Positions 10,001-21,417 of a stretch of DNA of 64,000 nt are shown here, piece by piece. The stretch is from Tricholoma matsutake. Taxonomy: Eukaryota > Basidiomycota > Agaricomycetes > Agaricales > Tricholomataceae. Location of the stretch: contig AP026539.1 in NCBI GenBank assembly GCA_026075535.2, positions 8,432,001-8,496,000 of the forward strand, given 5' to 3'. A program made the position numbers and the translations under genes. The first letter of the stretch is position 1. Each line of letters starts with the position of its first letter. The notes beneath the pieces are model-generated. The model ran no database searches. It was given only the letters and a program-made list of their open reading frames with translations, and was not told where the DNA came from.

Positions 10001-11871
10001 GGTTGCGGTTGCCCATATTTGGGGTCATTCCGGTTGCCAGTTGCCTCATTTTAAAAATATTTGAAAATCATTTGAAGACCGGTTGCAACTGATTGCAACC
10101 AGTCTTCTTACAGTATTATATACTCATATAAATGTATCTACTTTACAACAAAAATACAACTAATATGTACTAAATTAATAGTATTTACTATTTATACTAG
10201 ATAATATGTTGAGGAATGGACAATGGGACAAGCCTGGGGGAAAAAGCATTTGAAGAAATGAGTGTTTATATACCCCATGGCTGCACACAGACCATCTGGT
10301 CATGCTTGCACCCCAAAAAAAGAAAGTGGCACCACTTGCCAATTAATTCCCATGACTGCCAATGAACCATGATGCTGCTTCCACCACCATTCTCTCTCCA
10401 CCCACCCACGACACCCACCACGCCAACCTCAAAAACCCCACACCACAACAGAAAGGACACACAAGGGCCCAAATGATGCCAGTCCATCATTTGGGCCCAC
10501 AGGTATATTTGTATCTTCATTGTTTCCTTTTCTTCTACTAACTCATTTGAGTTCTTTTTTAGTATCTTACTGTTACCATTCTCCCTTCCATGTACCCCCA
10601 TGCCACTGCTGCAAGCCTCTGCTTGCAGGGTGGGAATGGGTTTTATTTCTGGCCAACACAACAACAACTGCAGCTGACGATGACTGACAATGCCAATGAA
10701 AGTGGCTGCCGACAACAATGGCACCACCACCAGCACCAGTGCCAACACCAACGCCACATCACAGAACCACCACCCCACCTATGAGCCACTGCTCATAGGG
10801 GAAAATGGTGGTGCTGATGACGATGGAATGGGGGTATCAGACAGCAGGCACAATGGGAACGACGAGGAAGAATGGGGGGGACAACAAGAATGCATGACTC
10901 CAGTCCCATCCACCACCACCATCAATGCATGCACCCCAAAAGTGCCCAAAATGAATGAACATGAAGCAGATGGCCCAAACGATGCTAGTTGTCATTTGGG
11001 CCATCAGGTATGTTTCTTTTTTTAAATCTTATTTCTTGAACTAACTATTCCTTTTTTAGTTTCTTGTCTTTTGCTAGGACATCGCCTAGCCACCATCAAT
11101 ACACCTGAGCCCTCACTGTACCCCTCCAATCCCCTATGTCACCGCTGTGAGCCTCTGCTTGCAGGGTGGCAATGGGTTCTATTACTAGACAGCACCATGA
11201 CCAATGCCACATCACAGCACCACCACCCTGCCTGCGAGTGACTGCTCATAGGGGAGATGGAGGTGCTGATGACAATGGAATCAGGACGACAAACGACAAT
11301 GCCAATGAACAAATGCCAATGTTCGCCAATGTTCGAATACCAACAAATGCCAGCGTTTGAATGCTAATGAACACCAACAAACGAATGCCAAATGGCAGGG
11401 GCAATGAACGTGGGGGATAACAAACAGCGGGGAAGATGAACGGCAGGGATGACTTGGACGATGAACAACAACATGGCAACAACAAGCGAGGCACACTTGG
11501 CACCAACAAACACAATGGCAGCACCGCCCCACTCTCGCATCAAATGCGAGACAGCGGGGCCATTGTTTTTTTGTTTTTCTTATTTTCTTATTTTGTTCTA
11601 TTAGAAACTTGTCACTGCCGCGAGCACCTGCTCGCGGGGTGTCGTGTAATTAAATTTATTTAATACAATATATAATATATAGTTTACAGTTGAAAAAAGT
11701 AGGTAAAACCGGTTCCAACCAGTCATTTGGAGACAACTGGACCGATTGGGACTGGTTGTACTTGGTCCAGTTGTGGTCCCAGTAAGTTGGGGGTCAGTTG
11801 CAACCAGTTGCAGTTGCTGGTTGCCCCGTTTGGGATTGAAAAACTGGACCAAACTGGACCTTAAAACACTA
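10001..11871. repeat. Interior and right arm of the hAT-like element: diverged repeated hairpin blocks
   Basis: Three related blocks centre on a short hairpin (near 10608, 11148 and 11615): arms GCAAGC/GCTTGC, GTGAGC/GCTTGC and GCGAGC/GCTCGC, each followed by GGGTG. Blocks 1 and 2 (about 540 bp apart) also share CAATGGGTT and CAC-rich tracts. ORFs here are low-complexity and not supported as genes. The last 170 bp are rich in CAACTGG/CCAGTTG motifs leading into the terminal repeat. Confidence 0.5.
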
Positions 11872-11879
11872 TTAATGGA

Positions 11880-12935
11880 TTTCATGCTGAGTTGGTTATC
11901 CAACACAAAGGAGGAATTGAGGAAGCAATGGGAGGAACCAGAATCAATAAGAGTTTGGACAGGAGTGGATTTGTCAGGAATGGTTAAAAGAGTGGTCAGG
12001 GAGTCAGGGTCGGAAAGAGCGGACACATTGAGACAAATGTAGGCAGCCAAATGGGTAAGGTCAATGCAACCCCCAGCCCCAATGGCTGTTTCCTGAGGGT
12101 TGCAGACTATTTTTCCGAGTCCGCAGTGTTGGGAATGACAGCAGAAGCATGGGCTTTTGTGGCTTTGGATTTTGGGCAGTTTCCTGCTACATGCCCTTCC
12201 TCACTGCAGTAGAGACAAAGTCATTCTCTCATGCGACGTTCTCATTCCTCCCCAGTAAGCTTGCCATTCTTCCCCAACTTATCGGAGATGGACAACTTGG
12301 GTTTGTCCCAGGGAGTGTTCTTTGTTGTGGAAGACTGCTGGTTGGAGGTGCTACCATGGATGGAGTTTGAAGAGGACTGGTTTGTAGATGGGGAAGGACT
12401 TTGGAAGTGTCCTTCCGACTAGAGTTAGTGAATTTACTGGAATTCTTTGTTTCAAAGTGGGATTCATCTTCTTGCATCCAGTGGATGTCGTCGCTGTCCT
12501 GCGCTTTCAAGTGCAGTTCTGCAAGAGTATCAGGTTTACCACCCCGGAGAACTTCTATGTGAAGTCGGAGTGGGAGACCACAGAAATAGCGGTCATGAAG
12601 GGCTGCTTCATTCCAGTTGACCCTAGAAGCTAATTCCCAGAAGTCAACATTATATTTTGTGATATGACCACCTTTCTTCATTGCTAAGTCAGAGAGAGTT
12701 TTTTCTGCCTCCCCAACCAGGTCGTGCAGGCTGAAGTTGCTTTTGAGCTCAGCAAGGAAAGCTTCATAGTCCCACATCCAGTGTGCAGAATCTGTCGGGT
12801 CATTAAGACCAGGCTCAAACCAACTAAGAGCTGATCCCTTAAGATAAGAAAGGATAAATATGATCTTTTTCTCATCAGAGGAAAATACGTGCAGGTGGTC
12901 ATGGAAATGAAGATTACACAAGACTAGAAAGTCTC
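11880..12935 (-). pseudogene. Element B gag (middle and C-terminus) and start of protease
   Basis: From 12935 down, translates to capsid sequence (SYLKGSALSWFEPGLNDP, NYDVDFWELASRVNW-like) parallel to residues 120-320 of the gag of element C. A Ser/Pro/Thr linker and zinc-knuckle region follow in shifted frames. At about 12050-11880 the protease begins (TLIDSGSSHCFL, catalytic D-S-G). The gag start is at 16368-16029 beyond the Harbinger insertion, and the protease continues at 9169 beyond the hAT-like element. Frameshifts near 12440 and 12100 make it nonfunctional. Confidence 0.75.
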
Positions 12936-13109
12936 TAAGGGCCTTTTCGGTAACTGGTTAGAGTAGGGCAGGTTAAGCTGGGAACAGGTTTCAGAAAGTC
13001 CTGAAACCAACTGAAACCTGATCAGTCAAGCTGTGTTGTACTCCTGCTGGGCTGTATGACATCCAAATATATATTAGTTGTTTATTACCATTCTCTACAT
13101 CTTGCAACC

Positions 13110-14567
13110 ATGGTTCTCACTGCTAGTCCCTCCAAGAGGCAGACTAAGACCTCCTTATCTAGTCATCAAATCAGAAAACAGAAGTACAAGAAGATATCAA
13201 GTGTAATGGCTACTATTGCTGGTGCTGTAACAGCAGCTGTTCATTCATCACAGCATGTTGACAAACGGGCTTTGCATACATCAGTTCTTACAGGACAGAG
13301 GTGGCTTGATGAGCTTCTGACAGGTAGCCAGCTAGAATCCTTTTTTTTGAATATACTATCTGATTTATAAAAAAATATCACTTATACAGGGCATCCTTCA
13401 CATTTTCAGTGCCAGTTTGGAATGCAGCGCTTTGTATTCCGAAAATTACTCTGTGAATTAGAACACAAGTGTGGACTGCACAACACAAAGCATGTTACAT
13501 CAGAAGAACAACTTGCAATCTTCTTGCGTATTGCTCGAACAGGGTTGGGAAACCAGGAAATGCAAGAGCGGTTCCAACAAAGTGGAGACACAATTTCTAA
13601 GTAAGTGACCAACAGATTCATATGACTTTCCAGCACAGTTCAAGAAATTTAAATCATACAGATGCTTTCATCGACTTCTAAACATGGTTGTTTCAAAGGA
13701 GTTCTATGGTGCATATGTCACTCTCCCTCCTCCAAACACATTCCCAATGACCTCAAAAATAATCCTCCCTTCTATCCATTTTTTAAAGATTGCTGTGGAG
13801 CAGTTGATGGGTCCCTACTTGATGCTTTTGTAGCTCTCATTGACATGGCCAGGTATTGCAGTTGGAAAGGTCGCATTTCTACAAATCTCCTTGCTGCTTG
13901 CCGCTTCAATCTTCTCTTCTGTTATCTTCTCTCTGGATGGGAAGGGAGTGCAGCTGATGGCTGTGTATTTGATGATGCACACAGGACAGATTTTGAAATA
14001 CCACCTGGGACCTATTATCTTGGGGATGGTGGTTTCCCTTTATGTGATGTGTTGTTGGTGCCCTACCATGGTGTACGATACCACCTCAAGGAATGGGCAC
14101 AGAGTGGACAGAGGTATCACTATCTCTTGTGATTACTGGACAATTTTCTAACAGTTCATAAGGCCAGCTAGCCATCAGGAACTTTTCAATCTTCGGCATG
14201 CCTCTCTTTGGAATGCCATTGAATGTATTTTTGGCATTTGCAAGTGTCAATTCAGACTCATGGTTGCAGCACCTGAGTATGATATCACACGCAGGCTAAA
14301 ATCCCCTATACCCTGGCTGCATTACACAATTTCATTCGTATCCATGATCCAGATGACAATGCATCAACATCATATGATCATTCAGAAGGCAGCCATTTGC
14401 AAGCTCCACAGTCCTCACATGAAATCAATCCAGAAAATCTTGGAGGCAATATCTCACAGGCAGAACAAAATTGTGCAAGTGAAAGATGGGATGTAATTGC
14501 AAAGGCAATGTGGGAGGACTATCAAAATGTTTTAGCAGAAAGAGAAATGGATGTAACTGAATTATAG
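13110..14567 (+). pseudogene. PIF/Harbinger DDE transposase of copy 2, frameshifted
   Basis: Exons: 13110-13323, 13390-13600 and 13662 to about 14113, then a last exon from about 14162 to the TAG at 14565. Introns are short with GT/AG borders. Catalytic residues are visible: CCGAVDGS (first Asp), GDGGFP (second Asp) and NAIECIFG (Glu). A helix-turn-helix region precedes them (EEQLAIFLRIARTGL, QQSGDTISK). At least two single-base frameshifts break it, near 13735 (before the PFYPFFKD segment) and near 14285 (before KIPYTLAALHNFIRIHDP). Start chosen as the first ATG before the KRQTKT basic stretch. Confidence 0.75.
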
Positions 14568-14639
14568 ATATGTAAAATGAATATGCCACAAACAAACTAT
14601 TATGGGTATCAAGAAAGTTAACTAGGCAGAATATGTAAG

Positions 14640-15765
14640 TTAATCCGAGTCATTAATTTCACTCTGAATGAAAGATGTGCAGGCAGTCTGTTTGTGAATA
14701 GCAAGAACAGTATTGGCAAATGCAGTGTCACAATGGACAATCTTGTATATCTTGTTCATCTCATTCTCTGAAAGGTCTCCATTGTCCTTGATAACTTCAA
14801 TTGCCTTGCATTTATGTTCTGGAGATGGGACAACAGTATCAGCAGCCATGACACCAGCAAGATGGGTCATTGCAGCTGCAACACTTGCGATGGCCTGACT
14901 GCTAGACTGCTTGCAGGCAGATAGTGGAGGCTTCTCTGTAGTGTTGGACTGCACAGCTTGGCATTTACATGAGAGAAAGGTTGGAATTGGGCTGGAAGCT
15001 GTGGTGGGAGTACTGATGGATGTCTCAATAGAGGCACTAGAGGTGTTGCTCTTCATACAGCATTTCAATACAACATCAAATTTTACTGACAAGAATATAC
15101 TCACCTCACTGTTGTTGGCAAGTGTGGGATTGATGGACTGGGTTGATGGTTGGCCATCATTATCAGAGCTACCAGAATCGGACTTCTTGGGTGTATTGTC
15201 ATGGCCAGGGCGGTAGACATTGGTTCCTGATGCATAGGTACCATCAACAAGATCAGCCATGTCATCAAAAAGAGGAAAACCTTTTGACCTCCACTTCCCC
15301 AGCTTTGGATGCTTCTGAGTACAAAGAATGTCAACTTGAATTAATAACAATGCAAAGAGATCATTAGTTTAATCTGACTCACCTCAAGAAGTTTGTCCCA
15401 GACTTCATTTGGAGCAGTGACTGCCCTTTTGGTGTCATCCCAGCCAAAACCTGACATCTCCTTGAGCTTTTTCACAGAAGCATAGTCCTTAAGCTAGGTA
15501 TGAACAACCAACAATATCAGTATACATGCCAGAAGTCCAAGAGAGAGATGGCAGTTACAGCAGCCCAACGATTTTGGCAACATGAGACAGACTTGGGAGC
15601 TCCACCAGTATGCATTTCAGTTTTAGCTAATGCCTTCTCAGCCTCTGTCTAAGCTGAAGTGTGAAAGTTCCCATTGCTGGTCTGCAGTCCACTTTCCCAC
15701 TGTTTGATGAGAACATCCAGAAGAATTGAGTCACAATCCATGTTCCAGACAGCTCGAGGAGGCAT
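14640..15765 (-). pseudogene. Myb/SANT-like partner gene of Harbinger copy 2, decayed
   Basis: Starts at 15765 (MPPRAVWNMDC). The SANT-like helices follow (LLDVLIKQWESG, a stop where Trp is expected near 15650, then TEAEKAL and CCQNRWAA). Short introns near 15540-15490 and around 15370-15320 lead to KELSGFGWDD-like and KHPKLGKWRSKGFPLFDDM segments, the same domain order as the gene at 15-1350. A Ser/Thr-rich linker and helical C-terminus end at 14640. At least one in-frame TAG in the first domain makes it a probable pseudogene. It is convergent with the transposase, with a 72-bp gap. Confidence 0.65.
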
Positions 15766-16028
15766 TTTTGGAGGAGTTATTAGGAAAAGATAAGAAGTAA
15801 GTGAGAGACTATAGATAAAGACAAGTAAAGACAGGCAGGAGGTTGCAAGGGACACTATATTGATGTAGATGAGAAAACGTATGCATAACATGGTGTGACA
15901 CTATTTGTGACATCCTAACCTGGGCTTTATGCAGCCGAACGGTCTTTGAGTTAGGTTACGATATCAAAACTTGGCTATTTACATATTAGGAAGCTTAACT
16001 TGACCAAACCCTACCCTAACAAAGGCCC

Positions 16029-16368
16029 TAAGTTTCTTTGGATTGGCGCTGTCAAAAGTGTTGGGGTCGCAAACTTTGATTTTCTCAGTCTTGGGTGCGT
16101 TGTTCTGACAAAGGGTGTGGATACTCTCTGAGAGGTTGTAAAGGACATCTATGAACCTATCCCCTGGATCAGGATTTTCCACTGCGGGAGGTTGATCATC
16201 TGGATCATTGGGATCGGCGTCACCCCCAGGGCCATCAGGTCCATCCTCTAGACCAGGGTCTTCCAACCCGAAGTGTTCAGGCTGGTTGATGCCCCCTACG
16301 TACTCAAGGGGAGTTCTTGATCAAAAACCTTCCAGGTTGGCAGAAGGGTGCAGGGCATGGGTAGACAT
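16029..16368 (-). pseudogene. Element B gag, N-terminal part
   Basis: Starts with ATG at 16368 (MSTHA-type start as in element C). It includes the acidic Gly/Pro/Asp-rich segment (GPDGPGGDADPNDPDDQPP), FIDVLYNLSESIHTL and APKTEKIKVCDPNTFDSANPKKLR, and is cut at the TAA duplication of the Harbinger element. One in-frame TGA near 16320 replaces a codon that is CGA in element C. Confidence 0.75.
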
Positions 16369-16600
16369 GAGATTGGCACTGATTGAGGGGGCTCCTGAGC
16401 TGATTTGTCAGAAGATGTTTGAGGGTCTGGAAGACACTCTGAAAGTAGTGGCAGGTCAAGGGTCAGGAAGGGTGGATCACTGAATTGCAGAGATCCCAGG
16501 AATAGTACCAGCGCGTTGGGAGTTTTTGGTTGTGTGCTGGCAGGTCTCAGTAGGGGTCATAGAGAGGAATGAGATGAGTGAAGTGTGAGTTTGTATATAC

Positions 16601-17311
16601 TGTTAAGAACTGATCCTAGAAGGCACATCGGAATCCAATTGGACCCACAGTGTGGGTGATAATAGCAGAAGGTTGTCAGGTCATGGCGGATTCTGCGGAG
16701 GGGAAAATGGAAAGGACTTGGCTTCAGCTTGTAAGAAGCTGCACCCTTCACCTCCTCTGGTGTCCTAATTTCAAGATGAAGGTTTGGAGGTAGAAGCGGG
16801 GAAGTGCAGGTAAACACAGGAAGGAGTACAGAGGGACTTGGGTTAAGTTCAGATGAAACCAGAACTTCAGAGGGAGACTAGAGGTCGAGTCGAATGGAGT
16901 TCAGACTCTTAGAGGACTGAGATAGGAGCAGAACGAGATTTAGATTGGCAGGTTAAAGTCGAGTCTATGTTGATATATGAACTGAGAAATACAAGGCAAA
17001 ACTAACTAAGCTTAAATACTGTAGTCCAGAATAAAGGCGGAATGGAGATGGAGGCTGCAGCAGTGTCTTGACTGCATAGATAAATTACCTAGTGGGAGTC
17101 GCACAGGAATCCATAGTCAAATTTGCAAAAGAGACAGCAGCCATAGGAAGGCGGCCATGGGTGCTGTACAAGGCAGCCTGGTGCACAGCAGTGTGGGCAG
17201 TGCAAGGCAGCCAGGAACAAAAGTGGGAGGAGTTGATGAATGTTGGGTTTGATGTGCAGAAAAGGGTCAGATGGATGCAGGTTCTGATTGGGCGAGGAAT
17301 GGTTCTTGACA
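16601..17311 (-). repeat. 5' LTR of element B
   Basis: 711 bp; read on the minus strand it runs TGTCAAGAACC to TTCTTAACA and aligns end to end with the C LTRs. Directly inside it (16586-16600) is the sequence complementary to the LTR's AGTT-TATAT stretch, as in element C. Confidence 0.85.
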
Positions 17312-18254
17312 CTTTTTTAACATTCAATGCTTCACAACAAGCGGGTGTTTTTACTCAAAAATCTGACCCAGGGTCCATTTTTTTGGTAGGGTTTGGCTGG
17401 ACTAACCAACTTACATAATAAGGCATGTCTCCAGATATAGTAATATGACATCATCTACAGGCACACTTTGCTCCTCGCGATGGACCAGATGCCTTGCAAG
17501 CCTCATAAACCCAGTTTTGAGGGAGCTGCTCTTTTCCCAGGCATCCAATATGATACTAGGTGGTGTGAATCAAATGAGAGTTGCAATTCATCTGCCATGT
17601 CAAGTGTACTTACTCATTATGTCTTGCAGGATGTTTGCACTTGACAATGCCCTCCACTGATGGATTGACAACCCACAAAGACATGAATTTAGGTTCAGCT
17701 TGTCAACAACATGACCTTGCTTGCTTCCACATAGACTGCACTATGATGATGTGAAGACATACTTCTATCATTGAAGTGCTTTCCATTTGCTTTAGGATGG
17801 AGTGTTCATTGGATTTAGCTGGAATTCAGGCTTTTTGCTGCCCTGGCAGTGCCTGGTAGTCCTATTCAAAATTATATCTGCATCTACTGTTTTTTTCAGG
17901 CTCTACTACTGGAAATACTTGTACATATGACTGGTATATGATTTATGAGTCTTGAAATGCTTCAAATGCATGTTTTGAGGATGTGTTCTGGAGGTTTCCA
18001 AAACAAAGAATTTGCAGCCTGCAGCTGGACTAACTATCCAGCCCCCAGTCTGGCATTCTAATTCTGGAAGCCCCTTGCTTCACAATGCACATCCATACCA
18101 TCATTAATATGTTGGAATGATACATTCTGCCACATCCATCTTGCATTTTATTCCCCAAGATCACTTGAAATCAAGCTTAACACTGACCATGCCTGAATCA
18201 CAGTTGTTTACTGCACTCTCTGAGCAATCCTTATCAATGTGTAGTCCATCCAAC
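17312..18254. other. Unassigned, no gene supported
   Basis: Between the B LTR and the copia remnant. ORFs are short and stop-rich in all frames, with no motif I recognise. It may be decayed host DNA or an old mobile element. Confidence 0.3.
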
Positions 18255-18444
18255 TGTTGAGACTCTGAGGACTTGATTATGGTGTTTATCTACAATGACT
18301 ATTTATACAAGCATATGATGCATTGATCAGTAATCATAATTGGTAATTAGAATGTCCCACTATTAATAATCTGTGGGTGCATCATTACTACTATATTCGG
18401 TGTCAGTGTCGGTGTTGCCTAATGCTACAATCACTTATTCAACA
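18255..18444 (-). repeat. Ty1/copia 3' LTR
   Basis: 190 bp with copia-style terminal repeats, TGTTGA at one end and TCAACA at the other, preceded on the minus strand by a purine tract (TTGAGGGGGAG), the polypurine tract position. Confidence 0.65.
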
Positions 18445-18458
18445 CTCCCCCTCAACAC

Positions 18459-18698
18459 CTACACCATACCTATGTGCTTGACAAGATCTTCATGTTTTGG
18501 TCTTGGCAGTGCCTGGGTGAATATGTCTGCTAGGTTATCATCCATCGTGCAGTACCGAATGTCGATCTTGTGAGAGATTAGTTTCTCACATATGAAATGA
18601 TGCTGGATATCAATATGTTTTGTGTGGCTGTGGTTAATGGCATTGTTTGAGTAGTTGATCACACCTTGGTTATCTACATTGAGTTTGTGGAAGAGAGT
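18459..18698 (-). pseudogene. Ty1/copia polyprotein C-terminus (RNase H)
   Basis: Minus-strand translation ends with the classic copia RNase H tail: LNVDNQGVINYSNN, HTKHIDIQHHFICEKL, RYCTMDDNLADIFTQALPRPKHEDL, then stop at 18459. The aspartate of VDNQG is present. Only the last 75 or so residues remain; upstream sequence is cut by the LTR of element D at 18699. Confidence 0.8.
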
Positions 18699-18905
18699 TG
18701 TTAGAACTCCCAACACCCAGAGGATGGGACAATGTAAACTAGATGGTAGTATGGATTCAAGATGATAAGGTATTAGTTTACATTGTACGATAAGGATATG
18801 TGTGCACGTGATGTTCACATGATCGTGTATGTTAGGTAAGTGTAAGCTGAAAGGTAACGTGAAGGGAATGAAAGGGAAAGGAAGTGCATAAGGGGTACTC
18901 TTACA
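18699..18905 (-). repeat. 3' LTR of element D
   Basis: About 207 bp; on the minus strand begins TGTAAGAG and ends GTTCTAACA, starting after GAGAGGG downstream of the chromodomain stop. The outer border is less certain because it abuts copia coding sequence. Confidence 0.55.
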
Positions 18906-18935
18906 CCCTCTCAGTTTTCAAAATTTTGAATCTCT

Positions 18936-21412
18936 CTAGGGGTTTTGCTCGAAGGCTTTGAGCGCCGCAGTTTCCAGTAGCTCGCTTCTTGGTAACCACA
19001 TGTTGTGTTCTGGTCCATACCCAAGCCATTGTACCAGGTATTGTTTTCCTCGTCCTCGAGGTCAACAGTCCAGTAGTTTATCGATGAAGTACTCTGTGTT
19101 TCCTTCAGGGGTGATGATGGGTCTTGGCATTGTGTGTTTGCGTGATGGGTAACTTTCGTTGTCGTTTGTGAGAAAAGGTTGGAGTTGGGAGATGTGGAAG
19201 TTTGGATGGGCCTTTGACATGGTGGATAGTTGTACACGGTATGTGGAGTCATCTGGGAATGCTTGTGTGACTTCGTATGGTCCGTCAAATCGAGGCATGA
19301 ATTTGGCAACCCTGCCGTCTTTGGCTTGTATGTACTCTCGTCGTCGATGAGCTGTCACCAGGAGGACTTTGTCTCCTACATGATACTCTGGTTCTCCATT
19401 GTGGTCTCTGTTTGCAAAGTGCGCTTGAGTGATTTTTGATGCTAACAAGTTGTCTTTTGCTGCTAAGGTAAGGGACTCCATGTTGCTAATGAAATCAGCA
19501 GCCAGTTGTTGTGCGGCAGTGTCATCTTCAGTAATGTCGGGTGCAGTTGTTGTAGGAAGGTTGATGAACGGTGGGAGGAGTCAAGGTGAGTGACCCATTT
19601 TTAGCATGAAGGGTGAGAACCCAGTGGATGCATTCAATGTGTTCATGATGTGGAAACGTACATGTGGGAGCGCCTTCACCCAGCCTTTCTGGTTCTGTTC
19701 CACATGGAAGCAAAGCGCTTGAATCACAGTCTTGTTGGATCTTTCTGATGCTCTGTCTGTCTGTGGGTGATAAGCTGTTGACATCTTGTGGTTGATTCCT
19801 TCTAGTTTCATGAGCACCTTCCAGAATTTTGATACGAAGAGCTTATCACAGTCTGTTATGATCTCTACTGGGCAACTGTTTTCACAATACCATCAGTCAA
19901 AAAATAGTGATGCAAATTCTTTCGCACTCATTGTTGTTTTGCAAGGGATGATTTGTATGTCTGTGCCCAATCGGTCAGTCATCGTGACAATGGAGTCGAA
20001 CCCGTCATCTGTGGGGAGCAGTCCGATGAATTCTAATGTGACTGATTCAAACTGGTGATCAGGAATTGGCAGGGGGTGCAGTGGGCCCGTTGGTTTTGTG
20101 GTGGGTGACTTGTTTTGCTGGCAATCGGGGCACAAGGGAATGTAGCCTTTAAGGAGATTCTTCTGCATGTTTGGCCAGTAGAAATCTTCTTGTAGTGCTG
20201 AATATGATTTCTCCACTCCGAAATGCCCGAGATGGTCATGGGCCAGTTGAAACAGGCGTTCCCTCAGGTTCTTGTATTTTGGGATAATTAATCTGTGCCC
20301 AATGAACAGTAGGCCATGTTGTAGGGTTATCTGTAGCTTTCTGTCGATTACACCATGTTTGAGGTCATCAAGAATGGCTGAGCACCAGCTGTCATGATGG
20401 TAGCCCTTCTTTATGTGTCTGATGAGTGTTGGGTCAGATTTGATAGTGAAAATGGATGCGATGGACAGGGGGGTAGGGGTGTTGTCAATGGTGTCTTGTA
20501 GCCATGATAGTGTGTCTGCAACAGTGTTTTGATCTCCATTGATATATGTAATGGTGTATTTGTACTGCAATAGGTATTCCATCCATCTCACTTGTCTTTG
20601 CGAGAGGTCCCTTTGTAGGTCAAAGTTTTGTAGTGTCTTGTGATCAGTGAGTATGTTGATGTGCATTCCAAGGAGGTCCACACACCATTTCCAGAGGGCA
20701 TGCATTATTGATAGCATTTCCTGCTCATGTATGGGGTAGTTTCGTTGTGTGGCATTCAGTTGGCGACCTTTGAAGGTGACCAGTTGCGCTGTTTCCCATG
20801 TTGGTCCAAATGCCAGTACAGCACCAGTTCGGCATTTGCTTGCATCACACGTTATGAAAATTTTGTTTTCACCTGGGTTTTCATGATCAATGGTTGTAAG
20901 GCAGTCCCTACTCACTACCAATCGTTTGATTGCTTCAAATGTGTATTGGTGAATGTTGGTCCATGTTGGGAAGATGGTGTTGCACTCCTTTCTTGTGAGA
21001 GGCGTGAGGATGGCTGTGTGCTCTGCGAGTGAAGGCAGGAATGCACTGATGTAATGCACCAGGCCTAAGAACTGTCGGACATGTTTTGCGGTGGTGGGTG
21101 CAGGCCAATTCAGAATTTGGGTTACCTTTGAAGAGTCAGCCTCGATCCCACGAGTGGAAATGTGATGTCCTAAAAAATCGACTTCCATGGCAAAGAGCAC
21201 AGACTTTTTCAGTGAGCAGTATAGGTTAGCATCTTTTAGGGCTTGTAACACAGCCATGACGTTCTTTTTGTGCTCTTCCAAGGAAGACGACCAAATAATG
21301 ATGTCATCTAGGTATATGTGACAGATGCAGCCGATGAGGTCTTTAAGTGTGAGCATGATGTGACATTGGTGGGTTGCAGGTGAATTTTGCAAGCCCATGG
21401 GCATTACTACCC
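18936..21412 (-). pseudogene. Element D pol: RT C-half, RNase H, integrase, chromodomain
   Basis: From 21412 down: VVMPMGLQNSPATHQ, the RT active site IYLDDIII (YxDD intact), the thumb (FLGLVHYISAFLP), RNase H (FITCDASKCRTGAVLAFG, HEQEMLSIMHAL, TDHKTL), the integrase H2C2 finger (HDHLGHFG...CPDCQQNK) and the DDE core starting SVTLEFIG. A TGA near 19893 interrupts the core before the segment ending STAYHPQTDRASERSN. The C-terminal GDKVLL module and a chromodomain (QYLVQWLGYGPEHNMWLP) end at 18936. A second TGA lies at the start of the chromodomain. Several stops make it inactive. The chromodomain would direct integration to particular chromatin. Confidence 0.85.
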
Positions 21413-21417
21413 ATTCC

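Larger units (their letters stand above)
9178..11871. mobile_element. Non-autonomous hAT-like DNA transposon inserted in element B
   Basis: The ends are near-perfect inverted repeats, TAGTGTTTYAAGGTCCAGT, flanked by the 8-bp duplication TTAATGGA, together the hallmark of hAT elements. Subterminal DNA has repeated TGGACCAAAC motifs at both sides, and the interior has many GGTTGCAACCAGT-like motifs, as expected for hAT transposase-binding sites. No transposase ORF (RW insertion domain or dimerisation motif) was recognised. The interior (10200-11650) instead has repeated blocks around hairpins of the type GCAAGCCTCTGCTTGC. Without the solo LTR it would be about 1.96 kb. Confidence 0.8.
12939..16028. 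mobile_element. PIF/Harbinger DNA transposon copy 2, complete, inserted in element B gag
   Basis: The 3,090-bp element starts GGGCCTTT on the plus strand and, read from 16028 on the minus strand, starts GGGCCTTT again, with looser inverted similarity continuing to GTTAAGC. It is flanked by TAA at 12936-12938 and 16029-16031, the 3-bp duplication typical of Harbinger. Excising it with one TAA restores the gag reading NPKKLR-DFLVSCNL seen in element C. It holds a transposase (plus) and a SANT-like gene (minus), tail to tail as in copy 1. Confidence 0.85.
6766..17311 (-). mobile_element. Composite Ty3/gypsy element B, minus strand, multiply interrupted
   Basis: In transcription order: 5' LTR 16601-17311, gag start to 16029, a Harbinger insertion, gag and protease 12935-11880, a hAT-like insertion, protease and reverse transcriptase 9169 to about 8160, then an abrupt loss of RNase H, integrase and chromodomain, the antisense accessory gene 7473-8168, and an LTR at 6766-7330. 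The coding parts match element C closely. The two outer LTRs differ strongly in sequence and length (711 and 565 bp), and the 5-bp flanks (CTGAT and CTTTT on the plus strand) do not match. The ends therefore probably derive from different insertions joined by recombination or deletion. Confidence 0.65.

Noticed and set aside
10590..11663. Several overlapping ORFs in the hAT-like element
   Set aside because: They are low-complexity Thr/His/Asn-rich translations of repeats, open on both strands.
17312..18254. A protein-coding gene between B and the copia remnant
   Set aside because: All frames are stop-rich and no motif was recognised.
18694..18910. A 5-bp target duplication for element D within the copia RNase H
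   Set aside because: The 5' LTR of D is missing, so the second copy cannot be located.
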